Part shown: positions 38,759-49,290 of the stretch, one piece after another
Layout of the letters: every line of letters starts with the position of its first letter
How positions within the stretch are numbered: position 1 is the first letter of the stretch
Origin: an uncultured Bacteroidota bacterium
GTDB taxonomy: Bacteria > Bacteroidota > Bacteroidia > Flavobacteriales > Flavobacteriaceae
Direction of reading: 5' to 3'
DNA length: 64,000 nucleotides
Assembly (NCBI GenBank): GCA_902518355.1
Contig: CABYFY010000006.1
Location: 1 to 64,000 of the forward strand
Made by a program: the position numbers and the translations under genes
The notes under the pieces: generated by a model
Told to the model about the DNA's origin: nothing
Seen by the model: only the letters and a program-made list of their open reading frames with translations
The model's database searches: none

Positions 38759-40555
38759 TTACTTAAACATGTTTTCAATTTCAGAATAATTTATCTGAAC
38801 ATAAGTCTTAAGATTAAAGGGACATATCATTGTTTCCTTGCAAGCAAATAATGAGTTTATAATATATTGTTGCTCTTTTAAGTCTAGCGACTTGCCGTTT
38901 CTTATTGACATAGATTTAGACATGATTTTACATATTAAATCAGATTCACTAAAACTATTGTCAGGGATTTCATTCTGTATATTATATGTTAAATTTTCAA
39001 ATATTTCTTTCAAATTATCAATGTTGACAAATGATGGTACCGCATTAATATTAATTTTTTCAGACTCTAAATCAAAGTCTAAGCCAAACTGATTTAGAAT
39101 ATTTTTATTAGATTTTAATGTTTCAATATCGACTTTAGAAAAATCAATAACTATTGGATGAAGTAATTTTTGCGGATTAACCTTGTTTAATGTTAGTGAT
39201 TTCAGAAACCTTTCATATAAAATTCTTTGATGTGCTCTTTCTTGGTTGATTATTATCAATCCTGATTTAGTCTTGTTTACAATAAACTTTTTATTTAATT
39301 GAATTGGGTTATTTAAATGAACATTTGATTCAAAATCTTCAAAATTAAATTCCTTTAGTTCGTTACTTTCTGATGAAAACTCTAAAGAATCCATTTTTTC
39401 TTTAAATAAATCAATCTCTACGTATTTTTCTCTGGATTTATTTACATCAAAGGGGTTGTAGTTTGTGTTAATATCAATACCAACGGAGTTAGAATTACCA
39501 TTCTTTTCAAAATCATATGGGATATCTAAAGACTTATCTCTATTAAAGTCTAAAACAGGTGTAATATTATATTGACCCAAACTATGCTTGACTGACGCTC
39601 TTAAAATAGCATAAATTGAATGCTCATCTTCAAACTTAATTTCTGTTTTTGTAGGATGTATATTTATATCTATTGAACTAGGATCAACTACTAAATTTAA
39701 AAAATAGGAAGGGTTATATTTAGGATCAATAAGGCCTTCAAATGCTGAATTAATGGCGTGATTTAAATATGGACTTTTAATAAACCTATTATTTACGAAG
39801 AAAAATTGCTCTCCACGGGTTTTTTTAGAATACTGTGGTTTAAATATAAATCCATCTACATTTAAAATTTCTGTATTCTCAGAAACAGGAACAAGTTTTT
39901 CTGATGATTTGACGCCAAATAAATTAACAATTCTTTTTTTAAAATTAGAAACAGGAAGATTGTACATTTCAGAGTCATCATTATAAAAAATTAATTTCAC
40001 CTCAGGATGAGCTAAGGCCACTCTGATAAATTCGGTTATGATGTGTTTTAATTCAACATTGTTTGATTTTAAAAAGTTTCTTCTTGCAGGTATGTTAAAA
40101 AAAAGATTTTTGACAGAAATCTTAGTACCAACTTCGCTTACTGATGATTTATTGCTCTTAATTTCACTACCATGAATTTCAATCTCGTTAGCTAATTCAA
40201 TACCAGATTGTTTTGAAATTAAATTGACATGTGAAATTGCAGAAATACTAGCCAAAGCTTCACCTCTAAACCCTTTAGACTTTATATTGAATAAATCTTT
40301 TGCATCTGAAATTTTTGATGTTGTGTGTCTATTAAAACATATTGAGACATCTCTTTTTGACATACCAACTCCATTATCAATAACCTGTATCATTGTCTTA
40401 CCTGCATCTTTGATTAAGATTTTTATTTCTTTTGCTTTGGCATCTATTGAATTTTCTAGTAATTCCTTTACTACAGAAGCTGGCCTTTGTACTACTTCAC
40501 CAGCTGCAATTTGATTAGCAACATTTTCAGGTAAAATATTAATAATGTCTTTCAT
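38759..40555 (-). CDS. mutL: DNA mismatch repair endonuclease MutL
   Basis: ILPENVANQIAAGEVVQRPASVVKELLENSIDAKA; DNGVGMSKRDV; SKGFRGEALASISAISHV. Confidence 0.96.
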   Translation of the reverse strand: MKDIINILPENVANQIAAGEVVQRPASVVKELLENSIDAKAKEIKILIKDAGKTMIQVIDNGVGMSKRDVSICFNRHTTSKISDAKDLFNIKSKGFRGEALASISAISHVNLISKQSGIELANEIEIHGSEIKSNKSSVSEVGTKISVKNLFFNIPARRNFLKSNNVELKHIITEFIRVALAHPEVKLIFYNDDSEMYNLPVSNFKKRIVNLFGVKSSEKLVPVSENTEILNVDGFIFKPQYSKKTRGEQFFFVNNRFIKSPYLNHAINSAFEGLIDPKYNPSYFLNLVVDPSSIDINIHPTKTEIKFEDEHSIYAILRASVKHSLGQYNITPVLDFNRDKSLDIPYDFEKNGNSNSVGIDINTNYNPFDVNKSREKYVEIDLFKEKMDSLEFSSESNELKEFNFEDFESNVHLNNPIQLNKKFIVNKTKSGLIIINQERAHQRILYERFLKSLTLNKVNPQKLLHPIVIDFSKVDIETLKSNKNILNQFGLDFDLESEKININAVPSFVNIDNLKEIFENLTYNIQNEIPDNSFSESDLICKIMSKSMSIRNGKSLDLKEQQYIINSLFACKETMICPFNLKTYVQINYSEIENMFK

Positions 40556-40566
40556 CAATTAGTTAT

Positions 40567-40842
40567 TTAAATAAAAAAGAATACTAAAAATAAAGAGACT
40601 AAAATTGATAAAATAATTAGAAGTCTTATTCTAACAGACTTTTCAGATCCTTTTTTATAATCATTAACAGCATTTCTAAATTTTTTTCTAAAACTATTAT
40701 CATCTCCTACAGTGGTTCTATATTCATCAAACTTTGATTTAATTTTTCTTGGAACAGAATGCTTACCTAAATAGGAGTTGTCTTCAGAGTATCTACCTGA
40801 GTAACTGTAACGTTTATTTTTTTTTAGTTTAAAAAGACCCAA
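40567..40842 (-). CDS. Small basic tail-anchored membrane protein of unknown function (mutL-ribH interval)
   Basis: 91 aa, charged N-terminus, single C-terminal TM (IRLLIILSILVSLFLVFFFI). The locus is often labelled riboflavin synthase subunit beta, but no enzyme motif is visible. Confidence 0.6.
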   Translation of the reverse strand: MGLFKLKKNKRYSYSGRYSEDNSYLGKHSVPRKIKSKFDEYRTTVGDDNSFRKKFRNAVNDYKKGSEKSVRIRLLIILSILVSLFLVFFFI

Positions 40843-40880
40843 ACCGTTATATATGAATTTAACTAAATATAATAAATATC

Positions 40881-41357
40881 TTACTTAAAAGATATCATTT
40901 TCAAAGCAGCAATTGCTGCCTCAGCCCCTTTATTTCCAAATTTTCCTCCAGATCTATCTAATGATTGATTTTTGTTGTGATCAGTAAGAACGCAGAAAAT
41001 TACAGGGATAGAATAAGAAATATTTAATTGCATAATTCCATTTGAAACAGCGTTACAAATAAAATCATAGTGATCAGTTTCGCCTTTAATAACACATCCT
41101 ATTGCGATGATAGCATCCAGATTTTGTTTAGATAATTCTTTACAGCCATATACAAGTTCAAAACTTCCAGGTACCCATGAAATTTTGATATTCTCATTTT
41201 TTATACCAAACTCTATTAATTTTTCTTGAGCTCCATTAAGCAAATTTGAAGTGATATCTTTATTCCACTCGGAAACCACAATCCCAATTTTATTTTTTTT
41301 CAAATTTGGGAAATCTTCAAAAGTAATTTTTGTAAAATTTTGGCTGCTTGATTTCAT
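40881..41357 (-). CDS. ribH: 6,7-dimethyl-8-ribityllumazine synthase
   Basis: VPGSFELVYGCKEL; AIIAIGCVIKGETDHYDFICNAVSNGIMQLN; NKGAEAAIAALKM. Confidence 0.96.
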   Translation of the reverse strand: MKSSSQNFTKITFEDFPNLKKNKIGIVVSEWNKDITSNLLNGAQEKLIEFGIKNENIKISWVPGSFELVYGCKELSKQNLDAIIAIGCVIKGETDHYDFICNAVSNGIMQLNISYSIPVIFCVLTDHNKNQSLDRSGGKFGNKGAEAAIAALKMISFK

Positions 41358-42119
41358 TTACTCATTTGATGCAATCGCTTTGGAGATAAATGCATCTATA
41401 TTTTTTGCTTCAGGACTTTTAGGATAATCTAACTTAATACTGGTAAAGTACTCCTCAGCTTTTTTAAATTTACTTAATCTCATAGCAACTGTTCCAGCCT
41501 TATATAAAAATAAGGGGGTTGTATAATTATTATCACTTTTTGAGGCTTTCACATAATAATCATAAGCATCCTCGAACTGGTTTAACTCCGCAAAAGCGTC
41601 ACCAATCGAGCCGGTGGCTAATGAGCTAAGCAATATATCATTAGAATTAAATTTTGATAAAAATTTAATGCTATTTTGATAATCATTCATATTTAAATAC
41701 ATCATACCAGTGTAATAATGTGCTAGATTTGCAGCATTTGTTCCGCTAAATTCCTCGATTACATCAAGCATCCCCATATTAAGATCATCACCGTTAAGTG
41801 CAATATTATATAAGGAATCATTGTCAATAAAAATTGCTTCATCAAACTTTTTTTGTGCAGAGTACATTTCATTGAAAGCTTTACTTTCTTTCGGCTCAGT
41901 TATTAATTTAGAATAGGCGAAAATACCAATAACCAGAATTGATACAATACCTACAACACCAAGAATTTTGTTTTGATTTTTTTCAACCCATTGTTGAGTC
42001 CTGGATGATCCTTCATCAAGTGTATTAAATACATTTGCAGTTGTTGACTTATTTTCAAGAGCTTCTGCCTTATTAGAAGACGCTTTATTTTTAAAACCTC
42101 TTTTCTTGTAAGTTGCCAT
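41358..42119 (-). CDS. TPR protein with single TM (YfgM-like)
   Basis: Basic N-terminus, TM ILGVVGIVSILVIGIFAYS, then TPR-like repeats. Confidence 0.75.
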   Translation of the reverse strand: MATYKKRGFKNKASSNKAEALENKSTTANVFNTLDEGSSRTQQWVEKNQNKILGVVGIVSILVIGIFAYSKLITEPKESKAFNEMYSAQKKFDEAIFIDNDSLYNIALNGDDLNMGMLDVIEEFSGTNAANLAHYYTGMMYLNMNDYQNSIKFLSKFNSNDILLSSLATGSIGDAFAELNQFEDAYDYYVKASKSDNNYTTPLFLYKAGTVAMRLSKFKKAEEYFTSIKLDYPKSPEAKNIDAFISKAIASNE

Positions 42120-42179
42120 AAAATTATTTTAGGCCGTAAAAATAAAATTTTTATTATTAAAATTGGATTATTTATTTGT

Positions 42180-42187
42180 TATTTTTG
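42180..42187 (+). promoter_or_regulatory. Probable -7 box for recF
   Basis: TATTTTTG about 46 nt upstream of the recF ATG; -33 not clear. Confidence 0.35.
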
Positions 42188-42233
42188 GGTTAGTTGGGTT
42201 ACAATTCAATTTCTCTAATAAGATTTACAATTT

Positions 42234-43313
42234 ATGTTTTTAAAAGAGTTATCATTAACAAACTATAAAAATTTTGAAAGCCTCAAGTTTAGTTTTGACA
42301 CTAAAATTATTTGTTTTGTGGGACTAAACGGTGTTGGTAAAACGAATATATTAGATTCTATATACCATCTATCTTACACAAAAAGCTACTTCAATCCAAT
42401 TCCTTCTCAAAATATAAAACACGGGGAAACATTTTTTTTTATTTCAGGAAGGTACATGATTAATGATAAAGAAGAAAACATATTAGTATCACTTAAGAAA
42501 GGAGATAAAAAAATAATAAAAAGAAATAATAAACTCTATAAAAAATTTAGTGATCATATTGGAAAAATTCCGCTGGTACTTATTTCTCCTGATGACAGAA
42601 ACTTAATAATTGAAGGAAGTGAAACGAGAAGGAAATTTATTGATGGGATTATTTCGCAAACTGATAAAGAATATTTAAATAATTTAATCGATTATAATAA
42701 AACACTCAAACAGAGAAATGCTTTATTAAAAATGTTTTATGATAACTCAGAGAGTATAAGAAAAACCATTGATATTTATGATAGGCAACTTTCATCAGAT
42801 GCACAAAAAATTTACGATAAAAGAAGGGAATTCCTAAATGAATTTATTCCAATATTCAAATCTAGATACAAGGAATTAAGTAACGATAAAGAAAATGTTG
42901 AAATTAAACATAGTAGTGATATTTCACCAGATCAAAAACTATATAAATTACTAAAAAATAGTCTTGAAAAAGACCTAAGATTCCAGTATACAACTAAAGG
43001 AATACATAAAGATGATCTTAATTTGAGTCTTGATAATTTTCCGATAAAAAAATATGGAAGTCAAGGTCAGCAAAAAACATTTTTGATAGCCATGAAACTT
43101 GCGCAATTTGACTATCTTTCAAAACTTGATTCAAAACCTATTTTACTATTAGATGATATTTTTGACAAATTAGATGACTCCAGAGTTAAGCAAATTATTA
43201 ATCTAGTTAATCAAGAAAAGTTTAATCAAATATTTATTTCTGATACGAACAAAACAAGATCAGAAAACATTATAAAGAAGGTAAATAAATCGTATAAAAT
43301 ATTTGAAATTTGA
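42234..43313 (+). CDS. recF: DNA replication/repair protein RecF
   Basis: LKELSLTNYKNFESLKFSFD; FVGLNGVGKTNILDSIYHLSYTKSYF; YGSQGQQKTFLIAMKLAQFD; LLLDDIFDKLD. Confidence 0.95.
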   Translation: MFLKELSLTNYKNFESLKFSFDTKIICFVGLNGVGKTNILDSIYHLSYTKSYFNPIPSQNIKHGETFFFISGRYMINDKEENILVSLKKGDKKIIKRNNKLYKKFSDHIGKIPLVLISPDDRNLIIEGSETRRKFIDGIISQTDKEYLNNLIDYNKTLKQRNALLKMFYDNSESIRKTIDIYDRQLSSDAQKIYDKRREFLNEFIPIFKSRYKELSNDKENVEIKHSSDISPDQKLYKLLKNSLEKDLRFQYTTKGIHKDDLNLSLDNFPIKKYGSQGQQKTFLIAMKLAQFDYLSKLDSKPILLLDDIFDKLDDSRVKQIINLVNQEKFNQIFISDTNKTRSENIIKKVNKSYKIFEI

Positions 43314-43774
43314 AAAAAATTAGTTTTACAATAATAAGTTTATCTTTTCTAATTTTAAGTTCATGCAACAATTCGATAAATTTAAAATACCTTTCTGGAT
43401 ATTGGGAAATTTCCTCTGTTAAAAAAGACAACAATAAAATTAAAAATTATCCATTTAGCGGTACAATTGATTATTTTGAATTGAATAAAAACTTAACAGA
43501 AGGTTTCAGAAAAAAAGTTAAGCCCAGAATCGACGGTAATTTTGATATTACAATGCATCAAATTAATTTCAATATTGATGAAGAAAAAAAAAGTTTTAGG
43601 TTGTTTAAATTTGACTTGAATTTTAGTAATTCAATTAAATTAGTTTATAGTCAAGGTGAAAATTTTACTGAGAATGTAGTTAAAATTGACTCGATGAATT
43701 TAATAATTAAAAACTTAGAAGGACTCACTTATGAGTACAAAAGATTTTATCCAAAAAATTATTTAAATGAATAA
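43310..43774 (+). CDS. Lipocalin-like lipoprotein
   Basis: Lipobox LILSSCNN; LKYLSGYWEISSVKK; TTG start overlapping the recF TGA (TTGA). Confidence 0.65.
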   Translation: MKKISFTIISLSFLILSSCNNSINLKYLSGYWEISSVKKDNNKIKNYPFSGTIDYFELNKNLTEGFRKKVKPRIDGNFDITMHQINFNIDEEKKSFRLFKFDLNFSNSIKLVYSQGENFTENVVKIDSMNLIIKNLEGLTYEYKRFYPKNYLNE

Positions 43775-44048
43775 TCTCGAATTAAAGAATCTGGTTAATA
43801 CATTTCTCAAGGAAAATAAGCTTGAAAAGGGATTATTGAATATAGAGGTAAAGAAAGCTTGGTTTGAACTGATGAATAACGGAGTAGCGAATTACACTAC
43901 TGATGTAAGTTTAAGAAAAAAGACCCTTTACATAAAATTAAGTTCACCTGCCCTCAAAGAAGAACTTAGCTATGGAAAAGAAAAACTTATTAAGTTAATT
44001 AATGAAAGATTAAAGGAAAATGTGGTTGAAAAAATAATACTTAATTAA
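43767..44048 (+). CDS. DUF721 family protein (DciA-like)
   Basis: Small protein after recF with [54 protein letters not shown]. Confidence 0.8.
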   Translation: MNNLELKNLVNTFLKENKLEKGLLNIEVKKAWFELMNNGVANYTTDVSLRKKTLYIKLSSPALKEELSYGKEKLIKLINERLKENVVEKIILN

Positions 44049-44461
44049 AAAATCTCATCAGCCGAAAAGTGAAATTCACATTCAATTTTAGCATTATCAT
44101 CACTATCGCTTCCATGAATAGCATTTTCGCTAATTGACTTAGCAAACATTTTTCTAATGGTACCCTCCTCTGCCTCTTCAGGATTTGTTGAACCAATCAG
44201 GTCTCTAAAATCATTTACAGCATTATCTTTTTCCAAAATTGCAGCTACAATTGGACCACTAGTCATGTAATCAACTAAGTCCGTGAAGAAAGGTCTTTCT
44301 TTGTGTATAGCGTAAAATTCACCTGCTTTCTCATTAGTCATTTGCGTAAACTTCATTGCCTTGATCTTGAAACCAGATTTAATGATTTTATCAAGAATAG
44401 CACCTATATTTCCATTTCTAACCGAATCTGGTTTTAACATTGTAAAAGTAACTCTACTCAT
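44045..44461 (-). CDS. ndk: Nucleoside-diphosphate kinase
   Basis: [34 protein letters not shown] active-site region; start moved to Met at 44461. Confidence 0.96.
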   Translation of the reverse strand: MSRVTFTMLKPDSVRNGNIGAILDKIIKSGFKIKAMKFTQMTNEKAGEFYAIHKERPFFTDLVDYMTSGPIVAAILEKDNAVNDFRDLIGSTNPEEAEEGTIRKMFAKSISENAIHGSDSDDNAKIECEFHFSADEIF

Positions 44462-44540
44462 TTTGTATATCTTAGTTTGCAAAAATAACACTTTTTATTA
44501 ATTTATTAGGTTTTACATTTAATGTTTATCTTCGCGAAAT

Positions 44541-45551
44541 ATGGATGTTAGTGAAATCGGTGAAATAAAAAGTCTTTTATCTGAAAAAAAGGAAATAGTA
44601 ATAATTCCACACAAAAACCCTGATGGTGATGCAATTGGTGCTAGTACAGGCTTAAAGAATTATTTGGATAATTATAATCATAATGTAGAAATTATCAGTC
44701 CCAATAAATTTCCTGACTTTCTGAGATGGATGGATCCTGATAATCATATAAAGATATTCTCTGAAGATGAAAATTGTATTCAAAAAATTATTAATGCAGA
44801 TATAATTTTTACACTTGACTTCAATAATCTAGTTAGAATATCATCAATGAAAGACCATGTTGAAAAATCTAATGCTATAATTATTATGATTGATCATCAC
44901 GAGAATCCATCTAATTATGCAGATTTCATGTACTCGGTTCCCGAAATGAGCTCAACTTGTGAGATGATTTATCATTTTATCGATAAACTTGGAGACAAGA
45001 ATAAAATTGATAAAACTATTTCACAATCCTTATATGCAGGGATTATGACCGATACTGGGTCATTTAAGTTTCCGTCAACAACTCACGTTACTCATGAAGT
45101 GGTATCAAAACTTTTAGAAACAGGTATATCTCACTCGGACATACATAACCAAATTTATGATAACAATAAATTTAAAAGGGTTCAACTTTTGAGCTTCGCC
45201 CTAAGTCAAATTAAAATAATTGAAGATTTAAATACATGTTATATATCATTGTCTCAAAAAAATCTTGATAAATTCAATTATGAAAAGGGTGATACTGAAG
45301 GAATTGTTAATTATGGTCTTTCGATAAAAAATATTAAGTTTGCCGTCATTTTTATGGAAAATTTAAAGGAAAACGTCATAAGAATTTCATTAAGATCGAG
45401 AGGAGATTTTGATGTAAATGAATTTTCGAAAAACATATTTGGTGGAGGTGGACATAAAAATGCCGCTGGAGCCGTAAGTAAAAAAACTCTTAAAGAAACA
45501 ATAGATTATTTTATTGGATCATTAAAAAATTATAAAGAATTATTAAAATAA
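44541..45551 (+). CDS. nrnA: Bifunctional oligoribonuclease/PAP phosphatase NrnA-like (DHH/DHHA1)
   Basis: [54 protein letters not shown]. Confidence 0.93.
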   Translation: MDVSEIGEIKSLLSEKKEIVIIPHKNPDGDAIGASTGLKNYLDNYNHNVEIISPNKFPDFLRWMDPDNHIKIFSEDENCIQKIINADIIFTLDFNNLVRISSMKDHVEKSNAIIIMIDHHENPSNYADFMYSVPEMSSTCEMIYHFIDKLGDKNKIDKTISQSLYAGIMTDTGSFKFPSTTHVTHEVVSKLLETGISHSDIHNQIYDNNKFKRVQLLSFALSQIKIIEDLNTCYISLSQKNLDKFNYEKGDTEGIVNYGLSIKNIKFAVIFMENLKENVIRISLRSRGDFDVNEFSKNIFGGGGHKNAAGAVSKKTLKETIDYFIGSLKNYKELLK

Positions 45552-45555
45552 AATT

Positions 45556-46698
45556 ATGAAAACAAAATTTGCAATTTTTTTCCTAGTATGTTCAATGGTT
45601 TTTGCATGTGATAATAATTACAGCAATTACCAAGATTTAGAAGACGGTCTATATGCTGAGTTTAATACCAGTATGGGTGTAATGCTAATTAAATTAACAT
45701 ATGATAAAACGCCAGTAACAGTTGCGAATTTTGTTGCTCTGGCAGAAGGGAATCATCCAAAAGTTGATAATGATTTTAAAGGTAAGAAATTTTATAATGG
45801 AATAATCTTTCACCGAGTTATCGACAAATTTATGATTCAAGGTGGAGATCCAAGTGGAGATGGAACTGGAGGACCAGGTTATAAGTTTTTAGACGAAATT
45901 GACTTAACCCTTAGACACGACAAACCCGGAGTGCTTTCAATGGCAAATTCTGGCCCTGGAACAAACGGTAGTCAATTTTTTATCACAGAGGTCCCTACCC
46001 CGCACTTAGACGGCAAACATACAGTATTTGGACATGTGGTAAAAGGAATTGAAATACAGGATGCCATTTCAAATGTTGAAACTGCAATTGCTGATAGACC
46101 AGTAAAAGATGTAACTATTAATAATCTTAAAATAATCAGAATTGGATCTGACGCAAAAGGTTTTGATGCAGTAAAAATATGGAATGAAATGGAACCAAAA
46201 CTGTTTATCATGCAAGAGGAAAAGAAAAGAGCTGCCATTGAAAAAATGGATTCACTTGCTAGAATTGAAAAAGAAAAGAATAATAATTATAGAGAAAAAG
46301 CAACAAAATTAAGATCCGGGGTTGAAATATATTACATAAACAAAGGAAAAGGAATCAAACCAATTGAGGGTGATGAGATTTTCTTTTATTACGAAGGTTA
46401 TTTAGCAATAAACGGAGTATTATTTGGCACAAACAGAAAGGATATAATGATTGCTTACGATAGATACTCAGCTGAAGATGAAAGTAAAGGATGGTATGAC
46501 CCTTCAAAAATCACCTACTCAAACGATATGCAGCTAATTCAAGGATTTAGAGAGGTATTAATGACAATGAGTGTAGGAGACAAGGTATATGCATATATCC
46601 CATCAGAAATGGGTTATGGAAATAGAGCTATGGGTAATAGAATTCCTGCAAATTCAGATTTAGAGTTTATAATTGAGTTAGTAGATATATCTAACTAA
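45556..46698 (+). CDS. Peptidyl-prolyl isomerase lipoprotein, cyclophilin domain fused to FKBP domain
   Basis: Lipobox SMVFAC; cyclophilin [27 protein letters not shown] and [60 protein letters not shown]. Confidence 0.95.
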   Translation: MKTKFAIFFLVCSMVFACDNNYSNYQDLEDGLYAEFNTSMGVMLIKLTYDKTPVTVANFVALAEGNHPKVDNDFKGKKFYNGIIFHRVIDKFMIQGGDPSGDGTGGPGYKFLDEIDLTLRHDKPGVLSMANSGPGTNGSQFFITEVPTPHLDGKHTVFGHVVKGIEIQDAISNVETAIADRPVKDVTINNLKIIRIGSDAKGFDAVKIWNEMEPKLFIMQEEKKRAAIEKMDSLARIEKEKNNNYREKATKLRSGVEIYYINKGKGIKPIEGDEIFFYYEGYLAINGVLFGTNRKDIMIAYDRYSAEDESKGWYDPSKITYSNDMQLIQGFREVLMTMSVGDKVYAYIPSEMGYGNRAMGNRIPANSDLEFIIELVDISN

Positions 46699-48161
46699 TT
46701 AACTTTTTCAGGGATATTACTAAGAATTTCTCTAAAAAATCTCCAAAATTTTTGAGTCGATGATATTGAAGCCTTTTCGTCAGGTGAATGAGCTCCTAAT
46801 ATAGTTGGTCCAAAACTTATCATATCCATTTCTGGATAATGAGATCCAATTATGCCACACTCCAAACCAGCATGAATTACATTAACCTTTGGCTCTGATG
46901 AAAACAACGTGATATATGAATCCTTTACCTCTTTTAATGTGGCTGAATTTAGGTTAGGCTCCCATCCGGGATAACCTCCTGAAAATTTACTATCACATCC
47001 AATATTTTCAAATATATTTGAAATAATCTTTGATAACTTATCCTTTGAATTCTCAGATGATGACCTTGTCAAACATTGAATTTTAAGTTTTCCCTCAATT
47101 AATCTAATATTGGCTAAATTATTTGATGTTTCAACCAAGCCTTCAATGTTTTCACTCATTTCAAAGACCCCGTTCGGACATTCGTTTATTGCATTAATTA
47201 ATTCTTTCGATCCAATAGCGCCAATTGTTTGAAATCTATTTTCTAATAATTCAAATTCTAAATTTATATTATCATCTGTTTCTTTAAATTCAGCTACTAA
47301 TGTTTGTGATGTATTTTTCATTATTTTTTTAAATGAATTCAAATTATCTTCGTCAAATGAGATTATTGTGGAACTCTCTCTAGGAATGGCATTCCTCAAT
47401 CCTCCCCCATCAATCGAACATATTTTAACATCAAAATCTGAATTAAGTTTTTGAATAAGTTCAAATAATATTTTATTTGAATTACCAAGACCCTTGTGAA
47501 TTTCAGCTCCAGAGTGACCACCCGTTAATCCGTTCAATAAAATTTTTACATTGATCTCATCCTCTTTTAATTCTTGTAGAGGATAATTTTTACTCATAGT
47601 TATATCAATTCCACCAGCACAACCAACACAAATTTCATCATCTTCCTCTGTATCAAGATTTAATAATATTTTTCCTGTAAGAATAGTGTCAGAAAGATTT
47701 AACGCGCCGGTCATTCCAGTTTCCTCATCAATAGTAAATAATGCTTCGATCTTTGGATGTGAAATTTCATTACTTTCTAATATAGCCATGATTGCAGCAA
47801 CTCCTAATCCGTTGTCAGCTCCTAAAGTTGTCCCGTCTGCCTTTACCCAGTCGCCATCAACATACATTTTGATTCCAGAATTTAAAAAATCAAATTCAAC
47901 ATCATTATTTTTTTCATGAACCATATCAACATGGGATTGAAGAACAACAGTTTCACGAGTAATCATATCATGCGTTGATTCTTTTACTATTACTAAATTT
48001 CCAACTTCATCTTGCTTATACATTAGGTTATTTTTTGTTGCAAACGAAATTAAAAATTCTATAACACGATCTTCTTTCTTTGAAGGTCTTGGAACTTCAT
48101 TTAACAAAACAAAGTTTTTCCAAACCTCTTTTGGCTCAACATTTGAAACTTCTACACTCAT
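46695..48161 (-). CDS. pepD: Aminoacyl-histidine dipeptidase (M20 family)
   Basis: [61 protein letters not shown]. Confidence 0.95.
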   Translation of the reverse strand: MSVEVSNVEPKEVWKNFVLLNEVPRPSKKEDRVIEFLISFATKNNLMYKQDEVGNLVIVKESTHDMITRETVVLQSHVDMVHEKNNDVEFDFLNSGIKMYVDGDWVKADGTTLGADNGLGVAAIMAILESNEISHPKIEALFTIDEETGMTGALNLSDTILTGKILLNLDTEEDDEICVGCAGGIDITMSKNYPLQELKEDEINVKILLNGLTGGHSGAEIHKGLGNSNKILFELIQKLNSDFDVKICSIDGGGLRNAIPRESSTIISFDEDNLNSFKKIMKNTSQTLVAEFKETDDNINLEFELLENRFQTIGAIGSKELINAINECPNGVFEMSENIEGLVETSNNLANIRLIEGKLKIQCLTRSSSENSKDKLSKIISNIFENIGCDSKFSGGYPGWEPNLNSATLKEVKDSYITLFSSEPKVNVIHAGLECGIIGSHYPEMDMISFGPTILGAHSPDEKASISSTQKFWRFFREILSNIPEKVN

Positions 48162-48181
48162 ATTCACAGATTTTTTATAAA

Positions 48182-48214
48182 ATTAACGAATAATAAATTT
48201 ATAATTTCGTTAAT
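48182..48214. promoter_or_regulatory. Perfect 9-bp inverted repeat in a divergent promoter region
   Basis: ATTAACGAA (48182-48190) - N15 - TTCGTTAAT (48206-48214) between pepD (-) and 48226 (+). Confidence 0.4.
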
Positions 48215-48225
48215 ATATTTTAAAT

Positions 48226-49290
48226 ATGAAAAAATTAAAGTTTTCATTGACTATAGGTTTAGTACCCTTTTTAATAATAATTAACTATTTAAATCCAAGC
48301 AATATAGTTTTTGAAAAATATTATTCAAATCTACTTTATCCTCTAATCTCAGAAAAACTACGATTAATTACAGGTTGGGTAGTTTTTCCTGTAGGAGACG
48401 TTTTGTATTTATTTCTAGGTATTAGCTTAATTTATTTCATAATTAGTGATGTAAATAACATTTTTAACAAAATCATTAATCTTGGATCATCTATTTTTAT
48501 CTTGACTTTTTTATTTTACATTCTCTGGGGATTTAATTACAAGAGAATCACTATCAAAGACAAATTAAATATTAAGAATGAATTTGATAAAAAGGAGTTG
48601 GTGAATTTTACTGAAAATCTCATAAATAAGATTAACGATAAGCATGAATTATTGTTTATTCATGATAGTGTTAAACCAAAAAACATATATAGTTTTGAAA
48701 AAAATATTCAAACTTCAAAAGAAAATACGGCAAAATTAAAAGGTATTTTCAAAGAATCACTATTAAAGTCTAATTATAAAAATGTTTCTGTAAAAAAATC
48801 ATTATTTAGCTTACCTCTGACCTATATGGGTTTTAGCGGTTATATTAATCCTTTCACTAACGAAGCCAATATTAACCGAAAAATTCCTTCAACCAGCTTA
48901 ACATTTGTGATTAATCATGAAATTGCACATCAGCTTGGGATTGCCAGTGAAAAAGATGCAAATTTTATTTCATATGTAATGCTAATTAATAGTGATAATC
49001 ATTATCATAATTTCTGTGGTTATTCCTATGCTTTAAAATTATGTTTAAATGAACTTTCGAAAATAGATTATAATCTGTACCAAGAGTTATTAAAAAAAGT
49101 AAATAAGGGAATCATTAAAGATTATGTTGAAATCAATAATTTTTGGAAAAAATATGATGGTAAAATTGAAGAGGTTTCGAAAAAAAGTTATGACTTATAT
49201 CTAAAACAAAATAATATACAAACGGGTATTAAAAATTATAATGAAAGTATTTCTTTAATTTTAAACTTCAAGAATCAAATAAATGAGTAA
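48226..49290 (+). CDS. DUF3810-like membrane protein
   Basis: Three N-terminal TMs; zinc-peptidase-like FVINHEIAHQLGIASEKDANFISYV. Confidence 0.75.
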   Translation: MKKLKFSLTIGLVPFLIIINYLNPSNIVFEKYYSNLLYPLISEKLRLITGWVVFPVGDVLYLFLGISLIYFIISDVNNIFNKIINLGSSIFILTFLFYILWGFNYKRITIKDKLNIKNEFDKKELVNFTENLINKINDKHELLFIHDSVKPKNIYSFEKNIQTSKENTAKLKGIFKESLLKSNYKNVSVKKSLFSLPLTYMGFSGYINPFTNEANINRKIPSTSLTFVINHEIAHQLGIASEKDANFISYVMLINSDNHYHNFCGYSYALKLCLNELSKIDYNLYQELLKKVNKGIIKDYVEINNFWKKYDGKIEEVSKKSYDLYLKQNNIQTGIKNYNESISLILNFKNQINE

